NCBI RefSeq assembly: GCF_014698475.1
Contig: NZ_JACJTB010000023.1
Coordinates: 36,716-100,715, forward strand
DNA length: 64,000 nucleotides
Reading direction: 5' to 3'
Origin: Nostoc spongiaeforme FACHB-130
GTDB taxonomy: Bacteria > Cyanobacteriota > Cyanobacteriia > Cyanobacteriales > Nostocaceae
A program made the translations under genes and the position numbers. Positions 1-7,673 of the stretch are shown in pieces. The notes below the pieces were generated by a model. The model saw only the letters and a list, made by a program, of their open reading frames with translations. It made no database searches and was not told where the DNA came from. Within the stretch, counting starts at the first letter, position 1, and each line of letters opens with the position of its first letter.

Positions 1-688
1 CTACTAAATCAATGGGAATATAAGCATTACCATTAACTAATATTCCTTGTTCTGGGTAGTTCTGACCGTTGATGTTGATATTAATAGATGGATAGGTTTG
101 TTCCGTGGGAGTTCCGGGGGTGGGGTCAATAACACGACTCCAAGAAGCCAAACCATCAGCAATACCCAAAGCAAAATCACGGCGGCGGTTTTGCAGCAAG
201 GCGCGGTCATCGGGGCTGCTGAGAAATCCCACTTGCATTAATAATGAAGGCAATGTTGTTTGACGACAAAATGCTAAACGTCCCAAGCCGCTATCGGTAT
301 CTGGTTTGACTCCTCGATTCGGTAATTGGGGAACACGGCGTAACAAACCGACTAACAGCAGTTCACCATTACTTTTACGCTCATTATTACTGGCAATATA
401 AAATACACTAGCTCCACGCACCGTTGGACTACTGGCGGAATCAGCATGAATTTCCAGGGCGACATCTCCGCGACGACCACGAGAATTAATCCAAGTGATG
501 GTGTCGGCGGCGCTTAAATCATCAGGAACAGCCAAAACTTCAAATGTCCGCGCCCGCAGTTCGGTAACAATTAAATCCCGCAGCAGAATCATTTCTCTGG
601 CTTCTGTAGTTCCCCCAGCAATTGAACCGGGATCGATTCCTCCTGCTTCTTTGCCTCCGTGCGCCGCCGAAATAAAAATACGCCCCAT
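1..688 (-). CDS. N-acetylmuramoyl-L-alanine amidase (AMI_3 type), 3' end beyond window
   Basis: The reverse strand reads about 229 codons from ATG at 688 to the left edge, where the gene continues. The N-terminus MGRIFISAAHGG, a following Glu in TTEARE and the LEIHADSA motif are the zinc-binding His/Glu/His set of the amidase_3 family, which cleaves the MurNAc-L-Ala bond of peptidoglycan. No signal peptide is visible: the protein begins directly with the first strand of the fold, so export is unexplained. The last readable part (NGQNYPEQGILVNGNAYIPI) looks like the start of a copper-amine-oxidase-like stalk domain. A Shine-Dalgarno-like GAGGA lies about 10 nt before the ATG. The family call is secure; the substrate role (cell separation or heterocyst septal wall) is inference. 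Confidence 0.85.
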   Translation of the reverse strand, partial: MGRIFISAAHGGKEAGGIDPGSIAGGTTEAREMILLRDLIVTELRARTFEVLAVPDDLSAADTITWINSRGRRGDVALEIHADSASSPTVRGASVFYIASNNERKSNGELLLVGLLRRVPQLPNRGVKPDTDSGLGRLAFCRQTTLPSLLMQVGFLSSPDDRALLQNRRRDFALGIADGLASWSRVIDPTPGTPTEQTYPSINININGQNYPEQGILVNGNAYIPIDLV

Positions 689-785
689 CTTCAGTATTTC
701 CTCTTAAAAAATTAAGCGTAAGCAATTCTATACATAATTCTTCGTCTAGCAACAAGAATATAATAGCTATCAGAAGTATTTTGTC

Positions 786-859
786 ATTAGTCATTTGTCC
801 TTAGTCCTTGGTAATGACCAATGACTAATCCTGGATTTCTCTCAAGAGAGAAATCCAGG
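786..859. repeat. GACAAATGA-type repeat and perfect 30-bp palindrome
   Basis: Between the amidase and dnaG genes, 786-829 carries the TCATTTGTC / TGACCAATGACTAA repeats that recur across this window (for example 16275, 18590, 19175, 32400, 45405, 47830). It is followed at 830-859 by a perfect palindrome with 14-nt arms (CCTGGATTTCTCTC) around AA. The right arm overlaps the left end of the GT-rich repeat at 848. It could act as a hairpin; no function is shown. Confidence 0.6.
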
Positions 860-970
860 GGTGTGGGAGGTTTGGGAGGTGTGGGAAGATGGTGAAGAAA
901 TCTTTCTCCCCACACTCCCCTCTCTCCCCACACTTCCCACACCCACTACCCATACGTGAGAAATTCGGGT
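848..970 (+). repeat. GT-rich hairpin repeat, copy 1 (overlaps the apparent GTG start of dnaG)
   Basis: This 123-bp element begins GAGAAATCCAGGGG, carries a GT-rich arm (GTGTGGGAGG units), a centre GGTGAAGAAATCTTTC and a complementary CCCACAC arm, and ends CCCATACGTGAGAAATTCGG. The same ends and centre recur at 49051-49218, and a reverse partial copy lies at about 9561-9645. The arms can pair into a long imperfect stem. Its right end supplies a GTG at 956 that extends the dnaG frame by six codons. Confidence 0.8.
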
Positions 971-973
971 AAT

Positions 974-2893
974 ATGTACATTCCCCGCTTGCATCCAGAC
1001 ACAATTGAGGAAATTAAACAACGTGCTGATATTGTGGATGTGGTATCAGAACACGTAGTTTTACGCAAGCGTGGTAAAGATTTTATCGGTTTGTGTCCCT
1101 TCCATAGTGAGAAGAGTCCTAGCTTTACAGTCAGTCAAAGTAAGCAAATGTATTATTGCTTTGGCTGTAATGCTGGCGGAAATGCAATTAAGTTTTTGAT
1201 GGATTTGGGTAAGCAGTCGTTTACGGAAGTGGTGCTGGATTTGGCGCGGCGCTATCAAGTGAATGTCCAAACCCTGGAACCTGAACAAAGACAAGAATTA
1301 CAGCGTCAATTATCGTTGCGGGAACAATTATATGAAGTTCTCGCAACCACAGCCAATTTTTATCAACACGCTCTCCGCCAAACCCAGGCGCAAAAGGCGT
1401 TGCAGTATTTACTAGTAAACCGCAAATTAAAAGAAGCAACTATTCAGCAGTTTGGCTTGGGTTACGCCCCTGCTGGTTGGGAAACGCTGTATAGGTATTT
1501 GGTGGAGAATAAACATTATCCTGTGCAGTTGCTAGAAAAAGCGGGATTGATTAAGCCGCGCAAAGAAGGGGGCGGTTATTATGATGTGTTCCGCGATCGC
1601 CTAATGATTCCCATCCGCGATATTCAAGGGCGAGTGATTGCGTTTGGGGGGCGCACATTGACTGACGAACAACCAAAATATCTCAATTCCCCGGAAACCG
1701 AACTATTTAACAAAGGTAAAACGTTATTCGCCATTGACTTAGCCAAAACCGGAATTGCTCAAGTTGACCAAGCTGTGGTAGTAGAAGGGTATTTTGATGC
1801 GATCGCCCTTCATGCGGCGGGGATTAACAATGCTGTCGCTTCTTTGGGTACAGCCCTGAGTTTAGAACAAGTCCGGTTAATATTACGTTACACCGACTCA
1901 AAACAGTTAGTTCTCAACTTTGATGCTGATAAAGCCGGGACTAACGCCGCAGAAAGAGCGATCGGTGAAATTGCAGATTTAGCCTACAAAGGTGAAGTCC
2001 AACTCAAGATTCTCAATATTCCCGATGGTAAAGATGCTGATGAATACTTACATACTCATACCACAGAAGATTATCAAAGCTTGTTGCAAAATGCGCCACT
2101 GTGGTTAGATTGGCAGATTCAACAAATTACTAAAGGTCGGGACTTGCGACAGGCATTTGATTATCAGCAAGTAACTCAGAATATGGTCAAGTTGTTGGAA
2201 CGAATTGGGAGTAGTGAAACACGTAAATACTATGTCGCCCACTGCGCTCAAATACTGAGCTTAGGAGATGCTGGACTTGTAAGATTGCGAGAAGAAAATC
2301 TAGAAACTTTACTAGGTGGCATTGCACCCGCTAGTAGACAGCAAAAACCAGTCACAGCTACTGTAAAAAAATATCTCTCTCGTCAATCTCCCGCGCCGCT
2401 TCCTGATCGGAGTCTTTTAGAACAAGCCGAGGCTTTATTGCTGCGAATTTATTTACATTGTCCCGAACAGCGACAAGCAATTATTAGCGAACTGGAAGAA
2501 AGAAATTTAGATTTTAGCTTGTCTCATCATCGGTTTTTGTGGGGGCAAATTTTAGAATTAACCAATGAGCAAATTAATTTAATCTCTAGTTTGCAAGATA
2601 TATATTTAGAATTAGGTGAAGAAATAGAATTAATTTCACATTTGTTTCATTTAAATGAAAAGAGTAAAAAAGAGATACTCCGCACTCCGCAAGTTGTCCA
2701 AGCGGCAACTGCTTGTATGGAAAGAGTATTGCGCGAAAAACGTTATCGTCACTTTTTAGAACTTTGGCAAGAAACAGATGCAGAAACAGAACCAGAACGA
2801 GAGAAATTGTATTATCAAGCATTCTACGCCGATAAAATCAAACTGCAAGAACTCGATCGCCAGCGCCAATTTTCCATCACTGATTTGTTATAA
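974..2893 (+). CDS. dnaG: DNA primase DnaG
   Basis: This is the bacterial primase (about 639 aa) that makes RNA primers for replication. A CHC2 zinc finger (C41, H44, C62, C65) lies near the N-terminus. It is followed by the catalytic core and the TOPRIM segment, with VVVEGYFDAI and LNFDADKAG as the acidic metal-binding motifs (roughly residues 265-340), and a C-terminal helicase-interaction region. The frame stays open back to GTG at 956, but that codon lies inside a dispersed repeat found elsewhere. The ATG at 974 (MYIPRLHPDTIEEI) matches the usual family start, so I use it. Strong call. Confidence 0.97.
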   Translation: MYIPRLHPDTIEEIKQRADIVDVVSEHVVLRKRGKDFIGLCPFHSEKSPSFTVSQSKQMYYCFGCNAGGNAIKFLMDLGKQSFTEVVLDLARRYQVNVQTLEPEQRQELQRQLSLREQLYEVLATTANFYQHALRQTQAQKALQYLLVNRKLKEATIQQFGLGYAPAGWETLYRYLVENKHYPVQLLEKAGLIKPRKEGGGYYDVFRDRLMIPIRDIQGRVIAFGGRTLTDEQPKYLNSPETELFNKGKTLFAIDLAKTGIAQVDQAVVVEGYFDAIALHAAGINNAVASLGTALSLEQVRLILRYTDSKQLVLNFDADKAGTNAAERAIGEIADLAYKGEVQLKILNIPDGKDADEYLHTHTTEDYQSLLQNAPLWLDWQIQQITKGRDLRQAFDYQQVTQNMVKLLERIGSSETRKYYVAHCAQILSLGDAGLVRLREENLETLLGGIAPASRQQKPVTATVKKYLSRQSPAPLPDRSLLEQAEALLLRIYLHCPEQRQAIISELEERNLDFSLSHHRFLWGQILELTNEQINLISSLQDIYLELGEEIELISHLFHLNEKSKKEILRTPQVVQAATACMERVLREKRYRHFLELWQETDAETEPEREKLYYQAFYADKIKLQELDRQRQFSITDLL

Positions 2894-2940
2894 AGCCATC
2901 CTCAATTATTCACCAATATACCTCTCCCTTGTCTTTTTTA

Positions 2941-3108
2941 CTCATATCAAATAAAACTGCGATCGCACGAGGTTTAATTCTAGTTTCTCACGATTTTGAT
3001 TTGCAGCGAATACAAGGATTAAAACTAGAAAACTGGCTAGTACAGGTCGGCGGAAATAAACAGACCATAATACCAATTCACAATTCGCAAGTCGCAATTC
3101 GCAATTAA
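2941..3108 (+). pseudogene. C-terminal remnant of a PIN-domain (VapC-type) toxin
   Basis: The frame reads TAIARGLILVSHDFDLQRI followed by QGLKLENWLVQVG. This resembles the C-terminal strand-helix of VapC-like PIN toxins, where a conserved L(V)(S/T)HD/N..F.R..GL.LE.W segment carries the last catalytic acid. No start codon or N-terminal acidic residues are present, and after about 3060 the frame runs into an inserted 103-bp repeat and stops. A decayed toxin gene fragment is the simplest reading. No matching antitoxin is visible. Confidence 0.6.
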
Positions 3109-3172
3109 AAAACTTAGATACAGTAAACCTTTCAGGGTTTACATCTGTATCAGATTTTTCGTGAAATGGTAT
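3070..3172 (+). mobile_element. 103-bp MITE-like element, copy 1
   Basis: The element begins ATACCAATTCAC and ends GTGAAATGGTAT, an inverted repeat matching at 11 of 12 positions. Inside are AATTCGC repeats, AACTTAGATACAG and CAGGGTTTACATCTGTATC. A reverse-strand copy of exactly the same length lies at 40005-40107. No coding capacity. It sits at the end of the PIN remnant and provides that frame's stop codon. Confidence 0.8.
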
Positions 3173-3304
3173 AAGGAATTGCTAAAAGGCTTGTGTTATC
3201 GTTATTATTTCTTTTTCCTTTTGCCTTTTTCCTTTTGCCTTGTTGTACTAGTAAGTTTTACTGTTTAAGTATAAAATAGTGATGTATTCAATTGCTATAA
3301 ACTC

Positions 3305-3589
3305 ATGACACCGGTATCAGTTAAACCCTCATCTTGGCTAGAAAAAGGGATTAAAATTGAAAAAGTCAATAGTCTGAATCTGTTTAAATTGACAGATGAA
3401 TTACAAGACCGAATGCAAGAACTTGTCGATAAAAAATTAGCTGATTCTCTGACACCAAAGGAAGCCTCTGAACTAGAAGCAATTGGAGATTTAATTTTTA
3501 TTGTTACTTATATTAACGGGCAGATTGTTTCTGCGGCACAACAATCTCAAGATACTGAAACTTGGGAACAAAAACTAGACAAAAACTAG
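3305..3589 (+). CDS. Small conserved-type helical protein, function unknown
   Basis: A 94-aa acidic protein starting MTPVSVKPSSWLEKGIKIEK. It is predicted mainly helical (DELQDRMQELVDKKLADSLTPKEASELEAIGDL), ends in a charged tail, and has no signal peptide, membrane segment or catalytic motif. The codon pattern is clean and the frame is not explained by a repeat. I do not recognise a named family. The central helical part resembles regulatory or antitoxin-like proteins only in a general way. It stands alone between the PIN remnant and repeats. Confidence 0.6.
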   Translation: MTPVSVKPSSWLEKGIKIEKVNSLNLFKLTDELQDRMQELVDKKLADSLTPKEASELEAIGDLIFIVTYINGQIVSAAQQSQDTETWEQKLDKN

Positions 3590-3668
3590 GCATTTTCAAA
3601 GCATTGTTTCTGAGGTAAATGCTATCAAGTTAACTTTATGCAATATCCTGCAAATATTGATTAAATCA

Positions 3669-3722
3669 ACCCCTCAGACTGGAAGTCTGGGGCTATACAA
3701 ACAAAGCCTGCCTCCGCAGGCT
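3669..3722 (-). repeat. Partial copy of the GGCTATACAAAC hairpin repeat
   Basis: On the reverse strand this shows GCCTGCGGAGGCAGGC, GTTTGTATAGCCCCAGACTT and AGTCTGAGGG. That is the right half of the element present in full at 23782-23880 and 55392-55490. Confidence 0.75.
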
Positions 3723-3732
3723 AGTTATATGC

Positions 3733-3838
3733 CAATACGGTTCAGTTAAGAGAATAGTAAGGTTGGATGTAGCGATAGCGCAACCCAACAAAGTATGCGT
3801 GAATGTTGGGTTCCGTTCCTCCACCCAACCTACACCAG
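3733..3838 (+). repeat. CAATACGG / GTAGGTTGGG hairpin repeat, copy 1
   Basis: It begins CAATACGGTTCAGTTAAGAG, continues with AAGGTTGGATGTAGCGAT and closes with AATGTTGGGTTCCG and CCACCCAACCTACAC, so its two ends can pair. A second copy is at 17656-17753. The first 14 bases match the terminal repeat of the 216-bp element at 51118-51333. This copy has replaced the 3' half of the small gene at 3742-3939. Confidence 0.75.
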
Positions 3839-3939
3839 TCTGGGGGTTGAGTTGGTTGGCTGCGGATGGTTTGATTTAAGTTTTCGTCACGCAGATATTG
3901 TTCTAGTGTTGACTGGGCAGACTGTTGTAATTGTGTCAT
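3742..3939 (-). pseudogene. Truncated paralogue of the small gene at 57509-57784
   Basis: The reverse frame starts MTQLQQSAQSTLEQYLRDEN. The segment LQQSAQSTLEQYL resembles LLQFAQSKLVQFL at the start of the intact 91-aa protein encoded at 57509-57784. The leaders are also related: both genes have the same twin-hairpin region beginning about 20 nt before the ATG. After about 36 codons the frame enters the hairpin repeat at 3733-3838, so the C-terminal half is not original. I read it as a broken paralogue; expression is doubtful because the promoter-like sequence is also degraded. Confidence 0.6.
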
Positions 3940-3959
3940 GATGAATTTGTAATCGTAGT

Positions 3960-4131
3960 AGGGTTACATAAAGGCGATCGCAAACTCTGGCCGGAGAAAG
4001 ATCGCCTTTATTCTTTAGTAGGCTTTAGATAAGAGCGATCGCAAACTCTGTTTGGAGGGCGATCGCTTTTATCATGTTTTTATGTTAGAGCATAATTTTA
4101 TACTTATTAGATATAAGTGAAAAAATTTTTA
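3960..4131 (-). promoter_or_regulatory. Twin HIP1-hairpin leader module, copy 1 (degenerate promoter)
   Basis: Read on the reverse strand, two stems are built from HIP1 sequences (GCGATCGC ... GCGATCGC), with loops sharing CAGAGTTT. They are separated by TTATCTAAAGCC and AGAATAAA, and preceded by an AT-rich stretch. The same architecture and spacing precede the gene at 57784. Here the -35/-10 equivalents read CTAATA and TAACAT, weaker than TTGACA/TAATAT in the other copy, in keeping with a dead gene. Confidence 0.6.
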
Positions 4132-4353
4132 GCTAATCAAATACCAATATAAAACCGCTTCTTTCTGACTGCTGAATTTCTTTTGAAGAGTAAATTAAAA
4201 ACCTGTTGGTTGCTATATTTATGATTCATCTTTATAAGTAGTCACACATAGTTCATATTGACTTTTATTCCTAAAAGTCTTAGATTCTTTTCTTGGAGTA
4301 TTTGAAACTTTTTATCAAAAATACTGCTAATAGTTCCTAACGGAGAGTTAGAA

Positions 4354-5340
4354 ATGAGTGTGAGTAAAAAGGGTGTGTTGGGTGCTGGTGTTGCCTTTGC
4401 GGCGCTAACAGGTTTGGTTGTTGGCAGTTTTGGGGCGATGCGGACGAGTGATGCTAATGCTAATGTTATGCCTCATCAACAAACGCCTCACTTACTTGCC
4501 CAAGCTAAAAGATTAAATAATTTAACAATAATTTTTCCTAGTCGTTCTGACTCTACAGATTTACAAAACAGAGCCAATGCTGTAGCCAGATTTCTCTCGA
4601 ACGAGTTAAAAATTCCCGTGAAAGCCCAAATTGGTGATGATACGGCTGCGGTGGAAGCTTTGAGAGCAAATCGCGCTGATGTGGCGTTTCTGAGCAGTCG
4701 TCCGGCGTTGAAAGCGGAACAGTTAGCAAATGCAAAGTTGTACCTCGCAGAAGTCCGCGACAATTACTCTGGAAGATACACCTATAATTCAATATTTGTT
4801 GTTCCCAACAATAGCTCTTTAAAAACTAGAAATACGGCTCAAGCAACTCTGGGACAATTGCGGGGTAAGCGCATCGCCTTTACTTCCCCAACTTCTGGTT
4901 CAGGGTTTGTTTTCCCGGTGAGTGAATTAGTGAAACAGGGATTTGTCCCCAACCGCGATCGCCTGGATGGTTTCTTCGGTCAAGTAGCTTATGGTGGTAA
5001 TTACAGCAAAGCCTTACAAGCCGTTGTGCGTGGTCAAGCTGATGTAGCGGTTGTTTCTGAGTATGCCATGTTCCCTCCGTACATCACCGCCCAAGAAAGA
5101 AGTCAGTTGCGCGTACTGTATAAAATCTCCGGCGTTCCCGCCCACGGTATCGCCATTGATGATGATGTCCCAGTTCAAGACAGAGAAAGATTAATCAACG
5201 CCTTACTGAAGTTGAATCAATCACAAAATAACCAACTTCTGCGTAACTTATACAATTCCACCGAATTGGTGAGAGTTGATCATAACCGTCACTTGTCCCC
5301 AGTCCGCACCGCCCTTTCTCGCATTGGAATTGCACCTTAA
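4354..5340 (+). CDS. phnD: PhnD-type substrate-binding protein of a phosphonate/phosphite ABC transporter
   Basis: A 328-aa periplasmic binding protein. The N-terminus (KKGVLGAGVAFAALTGLVVG) is a signal/anchor segment without a lipobox Cys. The mature part has the PhnD-family features: NNLTIIFPSRSD at the start, EALRANRADVAFLSSRPALK, GQLRGKRIAFTSPTSGSGFV and the second-lobe ADVAVVSEYAM. It delivers the ligand to the PhnC/PhnE importer encoded just downstream. The Shine-Dalgarno GGAGAG lies about 9 nt before the ATG. No Pho-box direct repeats were recognised upstream. The substrate could be phosphonate, phosphite or another oxyanion; no C-P lyase or ptxD gene is nearby to decide. Confidence 0.85.
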   Translation: MSVSKKGVLGAGVAFAALTGLVVGSFGAMRTSDANANVMPHQQTPHLLAQAKRLNNLTIIFPSRSDSTDLQNRANAVARFLSNELKIPVKAQIGDDTAAVEALRANRADVAFLSSRPALKAEQLANAKLYLAEVRDNYSGRYTYNSIFVVPNNSSLKTRNTAQATLGQLRGKRIAFTSPTSGSGFVFPVSELVKQGFVPNRDRLDGFFGQVAYGGNYSKALQAVVRGQADVAVVSEYAMFPPYITAQERSQLRVLYKISGVPAHGIAIDDDVPVQDRERLINALLKLNQSQNNQLLRNLYNSTELVRVDHNRHLSPVRTALSRIGIAP

Positions 5341-5497
5341 GAGTGCTGAGTATTGAGTGCTGAGTGCTGAGTTAAGAAAAGTACTTAGGGACTTTTGAAA
5401 AATACATCCAGAAGGAGGACAAGGAAGACAAGGAAGACAAGGGAGATAGACATATATATTGCATCTAGCCCCTACGAACTCTATTCTTTGGGGCTAG
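5341..5497 (+). repeat. Heptamer tandem repeats and a stem-loop between phnD and phnC
   Basis: 5341-5372 contains copies of GAGTGCT(GA) heptamers and 5413-5450 contains GGAAGACAA repeats. A stem-loop at 5462-5500 pairs CATCTAGCCCC with GGGGCTAGATG over a 17-nt loop. It lies within the presumed operon, where it could reduce read-through from phnD into phnC or stabilise the phnD transcript; this is inference. Confidence 0.6.
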
Positions 5498-5539
5498 ATG
5501 AGAACATCCCTTAAATCCTTACAGCCCTTAAAAAAATCG

Positions 5540-6259
5540 ATGAATGATTTTGTAATTGAATGTCATAACTTAGAAACAGCCTACACTGCGTCTTTGAATC
5601 GTCCTATTTTGAATGGCATTAATTGTCAGATAAAACAGGGGGAGTTTGTGGTTTTACTGGGACTGAATGGTGCAGGTAAATCAACATTATTGCGATCGCT
5701 AATTGGGTTAATTCCTTACAGCAAGGGAGAAATTAAAATCAATGGTGTAACAATGACACCCCGCACACTGGTGCAGATTCGCCGTCATGTTGGGATGATA
5801 TTTCAGGGCGGTGGGTTAATTCGGCAGTTGTCCGCCATTGATAATGTATTGTGTGGCAGACTGGGTGTGAGGACAACTTGGCAGACATTGTTTGGTTTCC
5901 CCCAACGCGATCGCAACTTAGCAATGGATTTACTTGCTCAGTTGGGTTTAAAAGAACAAGCCTATCAAAAAACCAGTCAACTCAGTGGGGGACAACAACA
6001 ACGAGTTGCGATCGCCCGTGCATTAATTCAATCACCGCAGATACTCTTAGCTGATGAACCAATTACAGGTTTGGATGTTGTTGCCTGTCAACAGGTGATG
6101 GAAACTTTATCAGAATTACACCAGCAAGGGATGACGATTGTCACAGTTTTACATGATTTAGGTATAGCTGCAAAATACGGACAACGTGCGATCGTCTTAG
6201 ATGCTGGACGTATTGTTTACGACGGAATTTGTGAAAACCTGCAAGCCCAATTTGCCTAA
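5540..6259 (+). CDS. phnC: Phosphonate/phosphite ABC transporter ATP-binding protein PhnC
   Basis: An ABC ATPase of 239 aa from ATG 5540 (MNDFVIECHNLETAY, the usual family start). An upstream in-frame ATG at 5498 lies in a stem-loop arm and is less likely. Walker A is GLNGAGKST, the signature LSGGQQQRVAIARAL, Walker B ILLADEPI, and the switch His is in TVLHDLG. It powers uptake through PhnE on the inner face of the membrane. The stop codon overlaps the phnE start (TAATG), indicating translational coupling. Confidence 0.93.
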   Translation: MNDFVIECHNLETAYTASLNRPILNGINCQIKQGEFVVLLGLNGAGKSTLLRSLIGLIPYSKGEIKINGVTMTPRTLVQIRRHVGMIFQGGGLIRQLSAIDNVLCGRLGVRTTWQTLFGFPQRDRNLAMDLLAQLGLKEQAYQKTSQLSGGQQQRVAIARALIQSPQILLADEPITGLDVVACQQVMETLSELHQQGMTIVTVLHDLGIAAKYGQRAIVLDAGRIVYDGICENLQAQFA

Positions 6260-7044
6260 TGTTAAATTTCAAGACTCTTCGCCGTTATCCTTGGATTAGT
6301 CCCTTACTCATCCTGTTAATTATAGTCGTAGTTTATACATGGGCTTTGCAAGGCATCAAAGTTGATTTTGAATTGCTAACCTCTAGCTGGCCGTATATCA
6401 CAGACTTTATATCTCGCCTATTTCCCCCAGATACCACGGTTATAGATATAGCAATTAAAGCACTCATAGAAACAGTACAGATGTCTTTGTGGGGAACTAC
6501 CGTTGGTGCAATTTTATCTTTACCCATTGCGGTAGCGAGTGCTAGTAACGTTGCGCCTCGTTGGTTGCAATGGTTAGCTAACTTACTCCAAAATGCTGTA
6601 CGTTCCGTTCCTTCCATCATTTTAGGTTTGATTTTCGTCGCCGCCACTGGCTTAGGCGCACCCGCCGGAACTTTAGCCTTAGCTATTTACACCATTGGCT
6701 ATTTAGCAAAGTTCTATCAACAAGCCATTGAAGCCGTCAACGCCAAATCTTTAGAATCATTGGAAGTCATGGGTGCATCAAGATTTCAGATTGTGCAGTA
6801 TGGCATTTTACCCCAAGTGTTACCCTTGGGTTTAGGCTACACCTTATGGATGTTTGAATATAATATCCGCGCCGCTTCAGTATTAGGTGTGGTTGGTGCT
6901 GGGGGAATTGGCTTTCAATTAAAGAGTTATATTGATGGTTTTGAATACAACAAAGCCACAACTATGATGTTAGTGCTGTTGGTAGTTGTAACGGTAATTG
7001 ATACCTTTAGTAGTAAATTACGTCAGCATCTAGATTCGATGTAG
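6259..7044 (+). CDS. phnE: Phosphonate/phosphite ABC transporter permease PhnE
   Basis: A 261-aa inner-membrane permease of the BPD_transp_1 family. It has a first membrane segment at about residues 14-34, several further segments, and an EAA-loop-like region (KSLESLEVMGASRFQIVQYG) that contacts the ATPase. It forms the channel of the importer with PhnC and PhnD. Its ATG overlaps the phnC stop. No further gene of the same direction follows: the next gene converges on it, so this is a three-gene transport unit. Confidence 0.93.
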   Translation: MLNFKTLRRYPWISPLLILLIIVVVYTWALQGIKVDFELLTSSWPYITDFISRLFPPDTTVIDIAIKALIETVQMSLWGTTVGAILSLPIAVASASNVAPRWLQWLANLLQNAVRSVPSIILGLIFVAATGLGAPAGTLALAIYTIGYLAKFYQQAIEAVNAKSLESLEVMGASRFQIVQYGILPQVLPLGLGYTLWMFEYNIRAASVLGVVGAGGIGFQLKSYIDGFEYNKATTMMLVLLVVVTVIDTFSSKLRQHLDSM

Positions 7045-7060
7045 CAGTAATTACTAAGGA

Positions 7061-7546
7061 TTATTCTTGCAATCTTTTACGGACTCCAACTTCTTCTTCT
7101 AATAATTCAGCCAGAAATTTGCTAAAGCTAGAGGAGAGCTTTTTGAAAGGAACTGACGTATATGGAATTGGTGCTGCCCCTTCCTCGTAACCATAAACTG
7201 GCGGGTCATCTCCTTCAGAAGTTCTAAAAAACCAAAATATATAGCCTTGATGTATTAAAAATACGAATGCGTCTTCTGGGAGCAGTTCAGGGAACTCATC
7301 TCTATTTAATAGTTCTTCTGCGCCTTGTCGCAGTTCTGGAAGAGACTTATAAAAACAGTTAGAACCTTCAAAAAGTCCACCAGCACAAATACCACCCCAT
7401 AAGAGAAATTCTTGATAAGCCACTGGAAAAGTTAATCCAAATCGTTGTTCAAGGCAACAGACTTGCTCTTGTGTACAAGGCAACAGTTTTTTGGTAAACA
7501 AATGGCTGCATTCTGTAAAACGTGATTTTACTGTTTCAAGATACAT
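7061..7546 (-). CDS. SMI1/KNR4 (SUKH) family protein
   Basis: A 161-aa soluble protein. The N-terminal half has the SUKH pattern: LPCTQEQVCCLEQRFGLTFP, then AYQEFLLWGGICAG, followed by FVFLIHQGYIFWFF and PVYGYEEG in the C-terminal half. SUKH proteins are often immunity proteins for polymorphic toxins, but many stand alone with unknown partners. No toxin gene is adjacent here, so an immunity role is only a possibility. It converges with phnE. Confidence 0.8.
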   Translation of the reverse strand: MYLETVKSRFTECSHLFTKKLLPCTQEQVCCLEQRFGLTFPVAYQEFLLWGGICAGGLFEGSNCFYKSLPELRQGAEELLNRDEFPELLPEDAFVFLIHQGYIFWFFRTSEGDDPPVYGYEEGAAPIPYTSVPFKKLSSSFSKFLAELLEEEVGVRKRLQE

Positions 7547-7673
7547 ATTTCTCTTCAGATTTCTATCAATATCAAATATTGTAGTTAATGCCTTTGTAGA
7601 AACTTCGTTCTACTTTTAGCGATCGCACTAACTGTTGATTTATGATCAAGGTTAAAATAGAGGACTTGAGTGA

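Noticed and set aside
540..794. Reverse-strand 84-codon frame at the amidase start
   Set aside because: It is out of phase with the amidase, has no family features, and its C-terminal half is antisense-like composition over the amidase coding region.
956..973. GTG start giving DnaG six extra N-terminal residues
   Set aside because: The codon lies in a dispersed repeat found in an unrelated gene at 49201-49218; ATG 974 matches the usual family start.
4140..4353. Pho box upstream of phnD
   Set aside because: No set of three 8-bp direct repeats of the CTTAACCT type with 3-bp gaps could be found.
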